Below are positions 53,931 to 63,172 of a stretch of 64,000 nt of DNA, piece by piece. A model generated the notes under the pieces. The model did no database searches, had not been told where the DNA came from, and worked only from the letters and a program-made list of their open reading frames with translations. Source of the stretch: Chloroflexota bacterium (GTDB lineage Bacteria > Chloroflexota > Anaerolineae > Anaerolineales > Villigracilaceae); contig JACPYX010000006.1 of the NCBI GenBank assembly GCA_016195815.1, positions 310,001-374,000 of the forward strand, read 5' to 3'. The translations under genes and the position numbers were made by a program. The first letter of the stretch is position 1. Each line of letters opens with the position of its first letter.

Positions 53931-54989
53931 ATGTCAAATCAAAAAGTCCGCGTATTGGTTAATGGTTATGGCGTGATCGGCAAGCGTATTGCCGATGCAG
54001 TCGCCGCGCAGGATGATATGGAACTGGTCGGCGTGGCCGATGTGGTCAGCGACTGGCGTATCATGGTCGCTGCTGAAAAAGGTTACCCGATCTTTGCATC
54101 CAGCGCGGAATCGCAGGCGCAAATGCGCGCCGGTGGTGTTCCGCTGGCCGGAAATTTGGATGACGCATTGGGCAGGATTGATGTGGTCGCGGACGCGACG
54201 CCCAAGAAAGTCGCGACGGCCAACTTCGAGAAATACAAGGGAGCGAAAGTTAAATCCATATTTCAGGGCGGTGAGAAACACAGTCTTACCGGTCATTCGT
54301 TTGTAGCGCAGGCCAACTATGAAACTGCCATTGGCCGAAGCTCGACTCGCGTGGTTTCGTGCAACACAACCAGTATCGTCCGCACACTGGGCGCGCTTAA
54401 GAACGCCGGGCTGTTGAAGAAGGCGCGCGGAGTGCTCATTCGCCGCGCGACTGATCCGTGGGAGTCCGACCACGGCGGTGTGATGAACACGGTCGTTCCG
54501 GAAAAGAGTATCCCTTCGCATCAAGGCCCCGACGCGCAAACAATCATTCCTGATCTCGACGTGATGACGATTGCGGTGGTGGCTGCGCATACCACGAGTC
54601 ACCTCCATGCCTGGAGCGTGGAACTGACCCGCCCTGCCGGCAAAGATGAAGTCCTGGCGGCTTTTCGTGCCGCACCGCGCATTGCGTTTTTGCGAATGTC
54701 TGAGGGCGTGGTCGCCCTAAACAGCACCCTGGAGATGATGTCCGATCTGGGCCGCCCGCGCGGTGATATGTGGGAAGTGGGCCTATGGGAAGACGGCTTG
54801 ACGGTTGTTGGAAACGAGTTGTTCTATAACTATCAAGTTTATAATCAAGCTATCGTCGTGCCAGAGACGATTGACGCCATCCGGGCGCTGACCGGCGTTG
54901 AGAAAAACGGCGCAGCGTCCATCGCCAGGACCGATGCAGCACTCGGCCTGGTGCGCGAATTTCTGATTCGCAAACCCGCACTGGCCTAG
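53931..54989 (+). CDS. Type II (archaeal-type) glyceraldehyde-3-phosphate dehydrogenase
   Basis: 352 residues: Rossmann start VRVLVNGYGVIGKRIADAV and catalytic Cys in VVSCNTTSIVRTLGAL, followed by HTTSHLHAWSVEL. This is the GAPDH form mostly known from Archaea; it makes or uses 1,3-bisphosphoglycerate with NAD(P). Bacterial cases exist. Transfer from Archaea is an inference. GGAGG upstream; the MgtC gene follows 1 base after the stop. Confidence 0.92.
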   Translation: MSNQKVRVLVNGYGVIGKRIADAVAAQDDMELVGVADVVSDWRIMVAAEKGYPIFASSAESQAQMRAGGVPLAGNLDDALGRIDVVADATPKKVATANFEKYKGAKVKSIFQGGEKHSLTGHSFVAQANYETAIGRSSTRVVSCNTTSIVRTLGALKNAGLLKKARGVLIRRATDPWESDHGGVMNTVVPEKSIPSHQGPDAQTIIPDLDVMTIAVVAAHTTSHLHAWSVELTRPAGKDEVLAAFRAAPRIAFLRMSEGVVALNSTLEMMSDLGRPRGDMWEVGLWEDGLTVVGNELFYNYQVYNQAIVVPETIDAIRALTGVEKNGAASIARTDAALGLVREFLIRKPALA

Positions 54990-54990
54990 T

Positions 54991-55464
54991 ATGGATTGGC
55001 TTGCCCAGGCAAATATCATGAACTTGAACACCACTTCACTGGAACTCGACGTACAAATGTTTCTGCGCCTGCTGATCGCCGTGGTGCTGGGTGCGCTGGT
55101 TGGTTATGAACGCGAGCGCGCCGGCAAACCGGCCGGCGTGCGCACACATGGCATGGTCAGTTTGGGCGCGGCGCTTTTTGCTGTTGTCTCTTTGCATGGA
55201 TTTGGCGGTGTTGGCGACCCGGGCCGTATTGCGGCACAGATCGTGACCGGCATTGGCTTCCTCGGCGCGGGCGCCATTTTGCATCAGCGCGGAAGCGTTC
55301 ACGGACTGACGACTGCCGCCAGTCTGTGGGTCACAGCCGCGATCGGGCTCGCGGTTGGAGTCGGCATGATTTTCATGTCGCTTGCGACTGCCATCCTGGT
55401 TTTTCTGCTTTTACACTTCGGCCCGCGCCCCAGGCCTAAAGGTGCCGATAACGAAGCCGAATAA
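54991..55464 (+). CDS. MgtC/SapB-family membrane protein
   Basis: 157 residues, four or five helices. LLIAVVLGALVGYERERAGKPA, VRTHGMVSLGAALFAVVS and GIGFLGAGAIL are the family signatures. Roles include magnesium stress and ATP synthase modulation in other bacteria. The start at 54991 directly follows the GAPDH stop; ATG 55018 is an alternative. Confidence 0.9.
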   Translation: MDWLAQANIMNLNTTSLELDVQMFLRLLIAVVLGALVGYERERAGKPAGVRTHGMVSLGAALFAVVSLHGFGGVGDPGRIAAQIVTGIGFLGAGAILHQRGSVHGLTTAASLWVTAAIGLAVGVGMIFMSLATAILVFLLLHFGPRPRPKGADNEAE

Positions 55465-55504
55465 ATTCACCGCATACCCCATACTTTTTAAACAGGAGAC
55501 ACTG

Positions 55505-56845
55505 ATGACACAAACTATTTCACTTTCAAGCGCCGAGCCTGCAATCCAACGCGCGGCAGATTTACTAGAACGCCTCTTTCCCTCGCCGCGCCGTTTTGGG
55601 ATCCGTCTGTGGGATAAAACGGAATTGCCTGTTGATGGCCGTCCATTATTCCAACTCGTGCTGAATCATGCCGGCGCGCTGAGACGCATGTTCAAACCGC
55701 CCATCGAACTCTCGCTTGGCGAGGCCTTCATCTTGAACGATTTTGACATCGAAGGCGACATCTTTTCCGCGCTTCCGCTGATGGAGACCATTGCGACGCG
55801 ATCTTTTTCAACGGGAGAAATCGTCAGCATTGGACTCGGCTTGTCCGCGCTGCCCGCTTCGGGTCCCGCGCGAGCGCAGGGGCGCGGACCTGCTCAATTG
55901 AGCGGCGCAGTCCATTCGCGTGAACGCGATCTCGTCGCGGTTCAATATCATTATGATGTCGGCAATGATTTCTATTCTTTGTGGCTTGATCGTAACCTGC
56001 AATACTCGTGCGGTTATTTTCCCAGCGGTGCGGAAGACCTCGATGCCGCGCAGGAACGCAAGATGGAACACATTTGCCGCAAATTGCGCTTGCAGCGCGG
56101 CGAGCGATTGCTCGACATCGGCTGCGGTTGGGGCGGGCTGGCGCGTTACGCCGCGAAGAATTACGGCGTGAATGTGCTCGGTGTGACGTTGAGCAAGAAT
56201 CAAAAAGCTTACGCGGATCAGGAGATCGCTCGTGCCGGACTCCAGGACCGGGTCGCCGTTGAACTGAAAGATTACCGCGACCTCGGCGACGCGTCCTTTG
56301 ACAAGATTGTGAGCGTGGGCATGTTCGAGCATGTGGGACGTTCACATCTGCCCGAATATTTTGCCCAGGTTTATCGCCTGCTCAAGCCCGGTGGGTTGTT
56401 CCTCAATCACGGCATTTCACGCCGCGCGGGAACGGAAGAAGATAAGCAGGGCTTTGTTCAGCAGCGTATCTTTGGGCGCGGCACGTTCCTGCAAAAATAT
56501 ATTTTCCCCGATGGCGAACTGACGCCGGTCAGCGACGTGAATGTGATGGCTGAGAACGCGGGCTTTGAAGTGCGCGATGTGGAAAACCTGCGCGAGCATT
56601 ACGCGCTTACGCTGCGTAATTGGGTCAATCGCCTGGCGGCGCGCCGTGAGGAGGCCGTGAAAGTATCTGATGAAGTTACCTACCGCACATGGCGGCTGTA
56701 CATGTCCGCTTCGGTGTTTGGATTCGAATCGGGCAACATCAACGTCAATCAAACCCTGCTGTCAAAGATGACGCGCGAGGGCAAAAGCAGTGTGCCATTC
56801 AGCCGCGCTGATTTGTACGAGGAGTTGTGCGCAAGGGAATTGTAA
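55505..56845 (+). CDS. Cyclopropane-fatty-acyl-phospholipid synthase family methyltransferase
   Basis: 446 residues: an N-terminal domain for the lipid (GIRLWDKTELPVD...), then the SAM-binding domain with LLDIGCGWGGLARYAAKNYG, GVTLSKNQKAYA, VSVGMFEHVG and LFLNHGISR. It adds methylene or methyl groups to membrane lipid double bonds. AGGAGA before ATG 55505 decides the start; the longer frame is the mgtC shadow. The stop overlaps the regulator start (TAATG). Confidence 0.93.
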   Translation: MTQTISLSSAEPAIQRAADLLERLFPSPRRFGIRLWDKTELPVDGRPLFQLVLNHAGALRRMFKPPIELSLGEAFILNDFDIEGDIFSALPLMETIATRSFSTGEIVSIGLGLSALPASGPARAQGRGPAQLSGAVHSRERDLVAVQYHYDVGNDFYSLWLDRNLQYSCGYFPSGAEDLDAAQERKMEHICRKLRLQRGERLLDIGCGWGGLARYAAKNYGVNVLGVTLSKNQKAYADQEIARAGLQDRVAVELKDYRDLGDASFDKIVSVGMFEHVGRSHLPEYFAQVYRLLKPGGLFLNHGISRRAGTEEDKQGFVQQRIFGRGTFLQKYIFPDGELTPVSDVNVMAENAGFEVRDVENLREHYALTLRNWVNRLAARREEAVKVSDEVTYRTWRLYMSASVFGFESGNINVNQTLLSKMTREGKSSVPFSRADLYEELCAREL

Positions 56846-57495
56846 TGTCACCTCCCTTTCAAAGAACAATTACCGTGCTATTGGCAGATCGTCAATCTCT
56901 ATTCTGCGCAGGCTTGCAAACATCACTGACTTCGGCAAAGGATATACAAATTGTCGGCGAAGCGCAGGATGGCTTTGAAACGCAAAAGTTGGTTGCAGAA
57001 CTTCGCCCGCAAATCCTTTTGTTTGAGATCAACATGCCGGGACCGCATCCTCTTGAACTTCAGGAATGGGTGCGAAAACATGCTCCTGAAACGATTACGC
57101 TGGTGTTGACTGCCCAAGACCGCGATAATGATTTAGCGATGATGATGGAGGCCGGTGTCGCAGGCTACTTATACAAACATGAATCAGCCGAAGAACTGGA
57201 GAACGCAATCCGCCGCGCAGCGCAGGGAGAGATCCTTTTCGATCAGGCTCAATTAGCAAGGGCAAGGCAATGGCAGGAAGAAGTAGGGAGCAAGCTGAAG
57301 CAATTGACCCACCGCGAACGGGACTTATTGCAGTTGGTGGTAATGGGTAAAACAGACAAGCAAATCAGCCTGGAATTAGGCCTTGTTGAGCGCACCGTAC
57401 GCTATCACTTGCAGAAGATCTATGAAAAACTGGGAGTGAGCACGCGAGTAGAAGCCGCGGTGCAGGCTGTCAAGTGGGGGTTGATACAAAAGTAA
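56845..57495 (+). CDS. Orphan LuxR-type response regulator with Glu at the phosphorylation site
   Basis: 216 residues. The receiver begins VLLADRQSLFCAGLQ. The usual phospho-acceptor stretch reads ILLFEINMPGPHP, with Glu where Asp is expected. A LuxR-type helix-turn-helix follows (LTHRERDLLQLVVMGKTDKQ). Glu at this place can mimic the phosphorylated state. No kinase adjoins. It may be co-transcribed with the CFA-type gene (overlap of 1 base). GTG 56827 is an alternative start. Confidence 0.88.
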   Translation: MSPPFQRTITVLLADRQSLFCAGLQTSLTSAKDIQIVGEAQDGFETQKLVAELRPQILLFEINMPGPHPLELQEWVRKHAPETITLVLTAQDRDNDLAMMMEAGVAGYLYKHESAEELENAIRRAAQGEILFDQAQLARARQWQEEVGSKLKQLTHRERDLLQLVVMGKTDKQISLELGLVERTVRYHLQKIYEKLGVSTRVEAAVQAVKWGLIQK

Positions 57496-57528
57496 AAGCT
57501 GTATCACGATGAGAACTCTGAAAGATAG

Positions 57529-57546
57529 ATTGCCGGATCCGGCAAT
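57529..57546. repeat. Perfect 18-bp palindrome
   Basis: ATTGCCGGATCCGGCAAT, 33 bases after the regulator gene, with a half copy AATTGCCGGA at 57573. It could be a binding site, for example for the orphan regulator. Confidence 0.5.
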
Positions 57547-57830
57547 TCCACATTGCCTAAAGTGGCAGTCAGAATTGCCGGAACTGACAGTTACAGAGAG
57601 AGGAAGGCTGTGCTATTGTAAAAATGTGGGGGCTGGGAAAAAACCATTGAGATTTTCTTGATTGTTCTATAAGGATGTCAACAAAGCCAGACGCCTTCCA
57701 ATACACACAAGTTCAACGCTATTTTGCAGGTCATCTTCGGATGTTTTTTTATCGCTTAATACGCCTTTTTCTCGATCTTGAATAAGCAAAGAGGAAGGAG
57801 GCAAAGCAACTTGACAAGAACAAGATACAA

Positions 57831-57860
57831 ACTTTTTGAATTCCGACTTTTTGAATTCCG
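57831..57860 (+). repeat. Tandem 15-base repeat
   Basis: ACTTTTTGAATTCCG occurs twice in direct tandem, just upstream of the gene at 57884. It may be recent slippage or a regulatory site. Confidence 0.6.
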
Positions 57861-57883
57861 AAATTCGTTCTAAGGAGGTTAAT

Positions 57884-58381
57884 ATGTTCAATCGTATCCG
57901 GCCTGTAATGATGAAAGTCTCGTATGCTACCTTGTTAGCAATTCTCATGTTTGCGCTGACCGGGAGTTTTCCTACCAAGGTTCTCGCATCATGTTATGGT
58001 AAAACCTGTGATGGAAAGGATCCAGCCGCCAATGGTTGCAGCGCAGTGACAAAGCTGTCTCTTGATTTGTCCACAACGGGCTTATCATATCCTGGGCTCG
58101 ACGAGCTTCGCTACGCTTCAAATTGTAATGCTGAGTGGGCAAGAGTCACGAATCAAGGATGTTGCTGGTGGTACATGGGCGCCACTGCTTGGTCGTATGA
58201 AAATTACTCATACTCGTACTCAGGCGGAGGCTATCCAAACAATTCGGGATACACTCCAATGGTGAGCCACGTCACTGAGACAGGTGCTAACAATCCAGGC
58301 AAAGCCTGCGCGAAGGTGTGGGGTGATCCAGTGTCAGTGCCCATTTCGAAAAGCTCGGGGCTTTGTACAGGTTGGTGGTAG
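57884..58381 (+). CDS. Secreted DUF2690-like protein
   Basis: 165 residues with a signal peptide (ATLLAILMFALTGSFPTKVLA) and a mature part SCYGKTCDGKDPAANGC, the start pattern of DUF2690 proteins, then several Cys and a Tyr/Ser-rich stretch (SYENYSYSYSGGG). Function unknown; probably an exported structural or adhesive protein. Very strong ribosome binding site (TAAGGAGGTTAAT). Confidence 0.8.
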   Translation: MFNRIRPVMMKVSYATLLAILMFALTGSFPTKVLASCYGKTCDGKDPAANGCSAVTKLSLDLSTTGLSYPGLDELRYASNCNAEWARVTNQGCCWWYMGATAWSYENYSYSYSGGGYPNNSGYTPMVSHVTETGANNPGKACAKVWGDPVSVPISKSSGLCTGWW

Positions 58382-58420
58382 TTGGGCCTGAGATTAGCCT
58401 AAAAAGTGAAAAGGAGACGA

Positions 58421-59317
58421 ATGTACATGCGTAACAGATTCTCTCGGAATACGAGACGGATCGTCATAAATATAGTGGCCGTCATCCTGCCACTGATGGT
58501 TGTGCTAATCATCGGTGCAGTTGCGAAATCCCTTGTAACAAACTCTGTTGCTTGGGCGGCCGCGCCCGCAAACGGGAGTACGGGCAACTCATCAGCTAAT
58601 GCCCCGAAGATATCGCCTACTCCTACTCAGGCGATTCCCGACGATTCCTTTGCTTCTTCTACTGTAAACGGCATCACGATCTACGCCGGAAATTTCAAGG
58701 TGGTGCAGAGCAACGAGTGGCCAACGTTTCCAAATGGCACATTTCTGACTACAGATGTTTGCTTCGACCTGCCGGATAATCGCGATTGGGAGGATTATCC
58801 GGGACCTACAATTATAAATAGTGAACAACAGGTTCTTAAGCCCTTCGCAATGGAGGCGATCGAAGTTCGTTGGCCGCCTGTGATGGCGAATGGCAAAGCC
58901 GTGCAGGAGATCCTTGATCTTCGAGCCGGCGCGTCCGGAACGACTTATGAACGAGAAGCCGCGCCTGGGCAAACCATGGGGCAACGTTGTGAGACCTGGT
59001 ATTATAATCTTCCATCAGACTACGATACCTCTCACTTTACCCTCACCATGGCGAGCATAGCCCCGCGTCCGAGGGAAGGCGAGCTGTGCTCGGACAGTTC
59101 TCAGTATGTGCAGAAAATGCAAGAAGCATTAGACAAGAAAGGCACTGGGATCAAAATACGAGGCAAATGCGGGCAGGGATCCGATGGGTTTGAAGTAATT
59201 GGAAAACCCAATGGCATGACGGATCAACAGGCTTATGCCATTCTCGCAAACCCGGATTTTCATGTGGATGTATTCGGAATTCGAGGGCCTTGGGTGTTGG
59301 AAGGAAGCGTTCAGTGA
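58421..59317 (+). CDS. Exported protein of unknown function
   Basis: 298 residues: N-terminal membrane helix (INIVAVILPLMVVLIIGAVA), a Ser/Asn/Pro linker, then an extracellular domain with NGITIYAGNFKVVQSNEW and two or more cysteines (TDVCFDLPD, GELCSDS). No family recognised. It lies 39 bases after the DUF2690-like gene and is probably co-expressed. AAAGGAG precedes ATG 58421; 58427 is nearly as likely. Confidence 0.7.
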   Translation: MYMRNRFSRNTRRIVINIVAVILPLMVVLIIGAVAKSLVTNSVAWAAAPANGSTGNSSANAPKISPTPTQAIPDDSFASSTVNGITIYAGNFKVVQSNEWPTFPNGTFLTTDVCFDLPDNRDWEDYPGPTIINSEQQVLKPFAMEAIEVRWPPVMANGKAVQEILDLRAGASGTTYEREAAPGQTMGQRCETWYYNLPSDYDTSHFTLTMASIAPRPREGELCSDSSQYVQKMQEALDKKGTGIKIRGKCGQGSDGFEVIGKPNGMTDQQAYAILANPDFHVDVFGIRGPWVLEGSVQ

Positions 59318-59422
59318 ACGCACTGGGTCGAGAGTGACAGTTTTTAAAATGACTCACCCCGAACTTAAGGAAGGCAGGGAGTGAGGGCGAAAAGCGAACC
59401 ACAGGGAAGAAATCGCTAAACG

Positions 59423-59470
59423 CAATCGGTAAAGTGGAGCCGTGATATCACGGCTCCACTTTACCGATTG
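59423..59470. repeat. Perfect 48-bp palindrome
   Basis: Each half starts CAATCGGTAAAGTGGAGCCG; the centre is GATATC, with no unpaired loop. It could fold as a cruciform or a long RNA hairpin. There is no U-run beyond it, so a terminator role is not certain. Confidence 0.8.
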
Positions 59471-59658
59471 AGAAACGTCATGTTCATCAGGCGGTTGGGG
59501 TGGACAGTTATGTTGCTTATGTAAAGACACAGAACCTGCCCTACCGGAGGTCGGTAGAGCAGTGCCACGTTTTACCTCACTGATCATCGGATAGCGCCAG
59601 ATTTTAGATCAATCAGCCCAGTAGTCAGGCAAATCCCCATTTCACCCATGTTGTCCAG

Positions 59659-59740
59659 TGCCACAATATTCGTTGCGGACAATACCACACTTTATGTATG
59701 CTAGTGCCAAACTTTACGCGCTCAATGCCATACTCTATGG
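59659..59740 (+). repeat. Four imperfect direct repeats
   Basis: TGCCACAATATTCG, TACCACACTTTATG, TGCCAAACTTTACG and TGCCATACTCTATG start at 59659, 59683, 59705 and 59726, spaced 24, 22 and 21 bases (about two helix turns). They lie upstream of the third copper ATPase and may bind a regulator. Confidence 0.5.
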
Positions 59741-59952
59741 GATCCGACAACCCCCAACCGCAAAGAACGCGAAGGAACACGGTAAATTTTTTGTCGCGCT
59801 CATTACGGCTTTTGCTCAGTCAGGCTGTGTGTCATCGCGGTGAAAGACTTTTTTTGCGGCAGAGTGGAAGAGAACTGTTTGCAATTCACGCTGGCGGTTA
59901 TAATAATAGAGTAAGCCGCGCGTTTTGCTTGCCTGGAGACAAAGGAGACAAC

Positions 59953-62439
59953 ATGAAAACCACAGTCATTCATCTCGAAGGAATCGAATCAGTTCTTTCC
60001 GGCGCCGGGGTCGAAAAGAAAATGTGCAAACATCCCGGCATCCACAAAGTGGAAACGAACTTTATGACCGGCACAGCCACTGTCTATCACGATGACTCTG
60101 TAACGCTGGCAGAGATCAAACAATGTGTGACCGATTGCGGCTATGGATGCGCCGGCGAAGCCATGCCGGAGAACATCGTCAAGCCGGGTGATCCGCCTGC
60201 GGCGATGGCACACGCGGGACACGATACACCGGCACCTGCGTCCGGTGCAGGTGTGAGTGCGCATGCTGGGCATGCGATGCCTACCGCCAAAGCAGATGAA
60301 CACGCTGGTCATGTAATGCCTGCCACTAAAGCAGACGAACACGCCGGGCACGACATGTCTGCAATGGGCGCTGAGAGCGGCGAAATGGATGCCATGGCGC
60401 ACGAGATGGGTCACGGCGGCGGGATGAACATGGAAGGCATGGTGCGCGACATGCGTAACCGCTTCTATGTCACTTTCCTGCTTGCCATCCCCGTTTTCCT
60501 CTACTCGCCGCTTTTCACCGATGTCTTCAAGATTCAACTGCCGCTGCCCTTTGGGTTGTCCAACGCAATCTTGTCATTCCTTCTCGCAACGCCTGCCATT
60601 TTCTATGGCGGATGGGTCTTCTACATCGGTGCATGGCGCGGGCTTCAGAATCGCGTGTTGAACATGGCTGTGCTGGTCACGCTTTCAGTGCTGGCTGGTT
60701 ACATCTTCAGCGTCGCCGCCACGTTCTTTTTCAAAGGCGAAGTATTCTACGAAGCCGCAGTATTATTGCTGGCTTTCGTGCTTTTCGGCCACTGGATGGA
60801 AATGCGCGCCCGCTCCGGCGCCTCGCAGGCAATCCAGGCGCTGATGAATCTCGCGCCGCCCACAGCTATTGTCATTCGAAACGGCGAACCGGTCGAAATC
60901 CCGACCTCGGACGTGCTGCAGGACGATATCGTCCTCATCCGCCCCGGCAACAAAATCCCGGTGGACGGCGTGGTGACCGAGGGCTCGTCGAGCGTGGACG
61001 AATCCATGCTGACCGGTGAAAGTTTGCCAGTCAAGAAAGAAGTTGGCTCCGCGGTTGCAGGCGCAACCATCAACAAGACCGGCACGTTCAAATTCCGCGC
61101 CACAAAAGTCGGCGCAGATACCGCGCTGGCGCAGATCGTCAAACTGGTGCAAATGGCGCAGAACTCCAAAGCCCCGTCACAGCGTTTGGCTGACCGCGCC
61201 GCTCAATGGCTGGTTGCCGCCGCTGTTATTTTTGGAGTGGCGACCTTCTTCGGCTGGTATTTCTTCGGCGGCGTGTATGTGCCAGCGGCGATGAGTCCTG
61301 CCGTGTGGGCATTGACGCTGGCGATCACCGTCGTGGTCATCGCCTGCCCGGATGCGCTGGGTCTCGCCACGCCGACTGCGGTGATGGTCGGCACCGGGCT
61401 GGGCGCGCAAAATGGCATTCTCTACAAAAACGCCACCGCGCTCGAACAAGCCGCGAAACTGCAAGCCATCATCTTCGACAAGACCGGCACGCTCACCGAG
61501 GGCAAGCCGCAGGTGGTCGAGATTGTTGCGACAGGCAATCCATTGACAGAGAATGAACTCTTGCGCCTCGTTGCCTCCGCCGAGCAATCGTCCGAGCATC
61601 CATTGGCGCAGGCGATTGTGGACAAAGCCAAAGCGCAAAATCAAAAACTCGAAGATGCCACCGGTTTCGATGCCATTCCTGGTCACGGCATGAAAGCAAA
61701 TGTGGCAGGCAGGACCCTACTGGTGGGCAATCGCAAACTCATGCGCGACAATAAGATCGCTATGACTGATTATGAAGCGCGCGGCGACGCGCTCGAAGGC
61801 GCGGGACGCACAGTGGTCTATGCCGCGGCGGACGGCAAGTTTGCAGGCATGATCGCCATCGCTGACGCGGTGCGTGCCAACGCCAAGCTCGCTGTCGAAA
61901 AACTGACGAAGATGGGCGTGCAGGTCGCCATGCTGACCGGCGATAATCGCGCCACTGCCGAACGCATCGCGGGCGAACTGGGAATCACAACCGTCTTTGC
62001 CGAAGTCCTGCCGGGGCAGAAGGCGGATAAAGTCAAAGAGCTGCAAGCGCAGGGCAAGCTGGTTGCGATGGTGGGTGACGGCATCAACGACGCGCCCGCG
62101 CTGGCGCAAGCCGACGTGGGCATCGCCATCGGCGCCGGCACGGATGTGGCAATGGAAACTGCGGATGTTGTGCTGATGAAGTCCGACCCGTTCGACGTGA
62201 TCGGCGTGATCACGCTCAGCCGCGCGACCCTGCGAAAGATGCACCAAAACTTGTGGTGGGCGGCGGGCTACAACACCATCGCCTTCCCCATTGCGGCCGG
62301 GCTGTTCTATCCGGCTTTTGGGTTGATCCTGCGCCCGGAGATCGCGGCCATTTCGATGTCCGGCTCGTCGCTGATTGTGGCTGTCAATGCGCTGATGCTG
62401 AAGAACACGAAACTGGAAGGGATCAAGGCGAAAGCATAA
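59953..62439 (+). CDS. P1B ATPase with His/Met-rich N-terminus and CPD motif
   Basis: 828 residues. The N-terminus has a degenerate HMA-like fold without CxxC ([18 protein letters not shown]) and a His/Met-rich region of [13 protein letters not shown]-type repeats, a CopB-like layout. The core has [23 protein letters not shown] (CPD at ~465), DKTGTLTEG (~509), SSEHPLAQ and [12 protein letters not shown] or CPH is usual here, so metal specificity is uncertain; copper is likely. GGAGACAAAGGAG upstream sets the start; the longer frame is unsupported. Confidence 0.93.
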   Translation: MKTTVIHLEGIESVLSGAGVEKKMCKHPGIHKVETNFMTGTATVYHDDSVTLAEIKQCVTDCGYGCAGEAMPENIVKPGDPPAAMAHAGHDTPAPASGAGVSAHAGHAMPTAKADEHAGHVMPATKADEHAGHDMSAMGAESGEMDAMAHEMGHGGGMNMEGMVRDMRNRFYVTFLLAIPVFLYSPLFTDVFKIQLPLPFGLSNAILSFLLATPAIFYGGWVFYIGAWRGLQNRVLNMAVLVTLSVLAGYIFSVAATFFFKGEVFYEAAVLLLAFVLFGHWMEMRARSGASQAIQALMNLAPPTAIVIRNGEPVEIPTSDVLQDDIVLIRPGNKIPVDGVVTEGSSSVDESMLTGESLPVKKEVGSAVAGATINKTGTFKFRATKVGADTALAQIVKLVQMAQNSKAPSQRLADRAAQWLVAAAVIFGVATFFGWYFFGGVYVPAAMSPAVWALTLAITVVVIACPDALGLATPTAVMVGTGLGAQNGILYKNATALEQAAKLQAIIFDKTGTLTEGKPQVVEIVATGNPLTENELLRLVASAEQSSEHPLAQAIVDKAKAQNQKLEDATGFDAIPGHGMKANVAGRTLLVGNRKLMRDNKIAMTDYEARGDALEGAGRTVVYAAADGKFAGMIAIADAVRANAKLAVEKLTKMGVQVAMLTGDNRATAERIAGELGITTVFAEVLPGQKADKVKELQAQGKLVAMVGDGINDAPALAQADVGIAIGAGTDVAMETADVVLMKSDPFDVIGVITLSRATLRKMHQNLWWAAGYNTIAFPIAAGLFYPAFGLILRPEIAAISMSGSSLIVAVNALMLKNTKLEGIKAKA

Positions 62440-62583
62440 GGCGACTTTCAAGTCGCAACCGAAACCTCCCATCACTGAGCGCACGGAGAACATGGAGAAA
62501 ACCTTTAAAAATCTCCGTGGACTCCGTGTTCTCTGTAGTAAAAACCCTCGCGGTTGGCGCGCTTTTCACGGAGTAATACCATA

Positions 62584-63150
62584 ATGCCGAAACGTATTAT
62601 TGAACCGAACACCACGCTGTATCCCGTGCCGGTCGTATTGATCACCACCGGCGGGAGCAAGCCGAACGTGATGAACTGCAATCGTATCTCATCCTGTTCC
62701 GCCGAGCCGCCGCGCCTGGCGATCTCCATCCGCCCGGGACGTTATTCCCATTCGCTCCTGCATGAGAGCCGCGAGTTCGTCGTCAACATTCCCATGCCAG
62801 AACAGTCCACGCTTGTGGATTACATCGGCGTTGTGACCGGCCGCAAGGAAGACAAGATCGCGATTGCAGGGCTGAAACTCGCGCCCGCGCTTAAATTGAA
62901 GACACCACTCCTCGCCGATTGCCCGGTCAACATTGAGTGCATCGTCGAACAAGAGATCGCGCTGGATTCGCATACGATGTTCATCGGGTTGGTGCAGGCG
63001 GTACACGCCGAAGAGTCCCTGCTCGATGAACACGGCGATGTAGATGTGAAGCGCGCGCTAGGCATTATCTATGACAATGGCACGGTGCGCGAGAAACCCA
63101 ATTACAAATTCCGCGTGGAAGATTTGCGCCGCGCGGTGCGTCGGACGTAA
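62584..63150 (+). CDS. Flavin reductase family (FMN-binding split barrel) protein
   Basis: 188 residues. TLYPVPVVLITTGGSKPNVM, RISSCSAEPPRLAISIRPGRYS and FVVNIPMPEQS are the flavin-binding blocks of this family. The partner or substrate is unknown. GGAG precedes ATG 62584. It lies between the ATPase and a ZIP-like gene. Confidence 0.88.
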   Translation: MPKRIIEPNTTLYPVPVVLITTGGSKPNVMNCNRISSCSAEPPRLAISIRPGRYSHSLLHESREFVVNIPMPEQSTLVDYIGVVTGRKEDKIAIAGLKLAPALKLKTPLLADCPVNIECIVEQEIALDSHTMFIGLVQAVHAEESLLDEHGDVDVKRALGIIYDNGTVREKPNYKFRVEDLRRAVRRT

Positions 63151-63172
63151 GAAAGGAGTTCACTGATCCTAG

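Larger units (their letters stand above)
59318..59952. other. Long intergenic region with palindrome and repeats
   Basis: 635 bases without a supported gene. It contains the 48-bp palindrome (59423-59470), a hairpin CTACCG-GAGGT-CGGTAG (59538-59554), and four imperfect TGCCA repeats (59659-59740). A non-coding RNA or the remains of a small mobile element are possible. Confidence 0.5.

Noticed and set aside
59354-59587. Minus-strand ORF over the palindrome
   Set aside because: It has no ribosome binding site, and its content reflects the palindrome.
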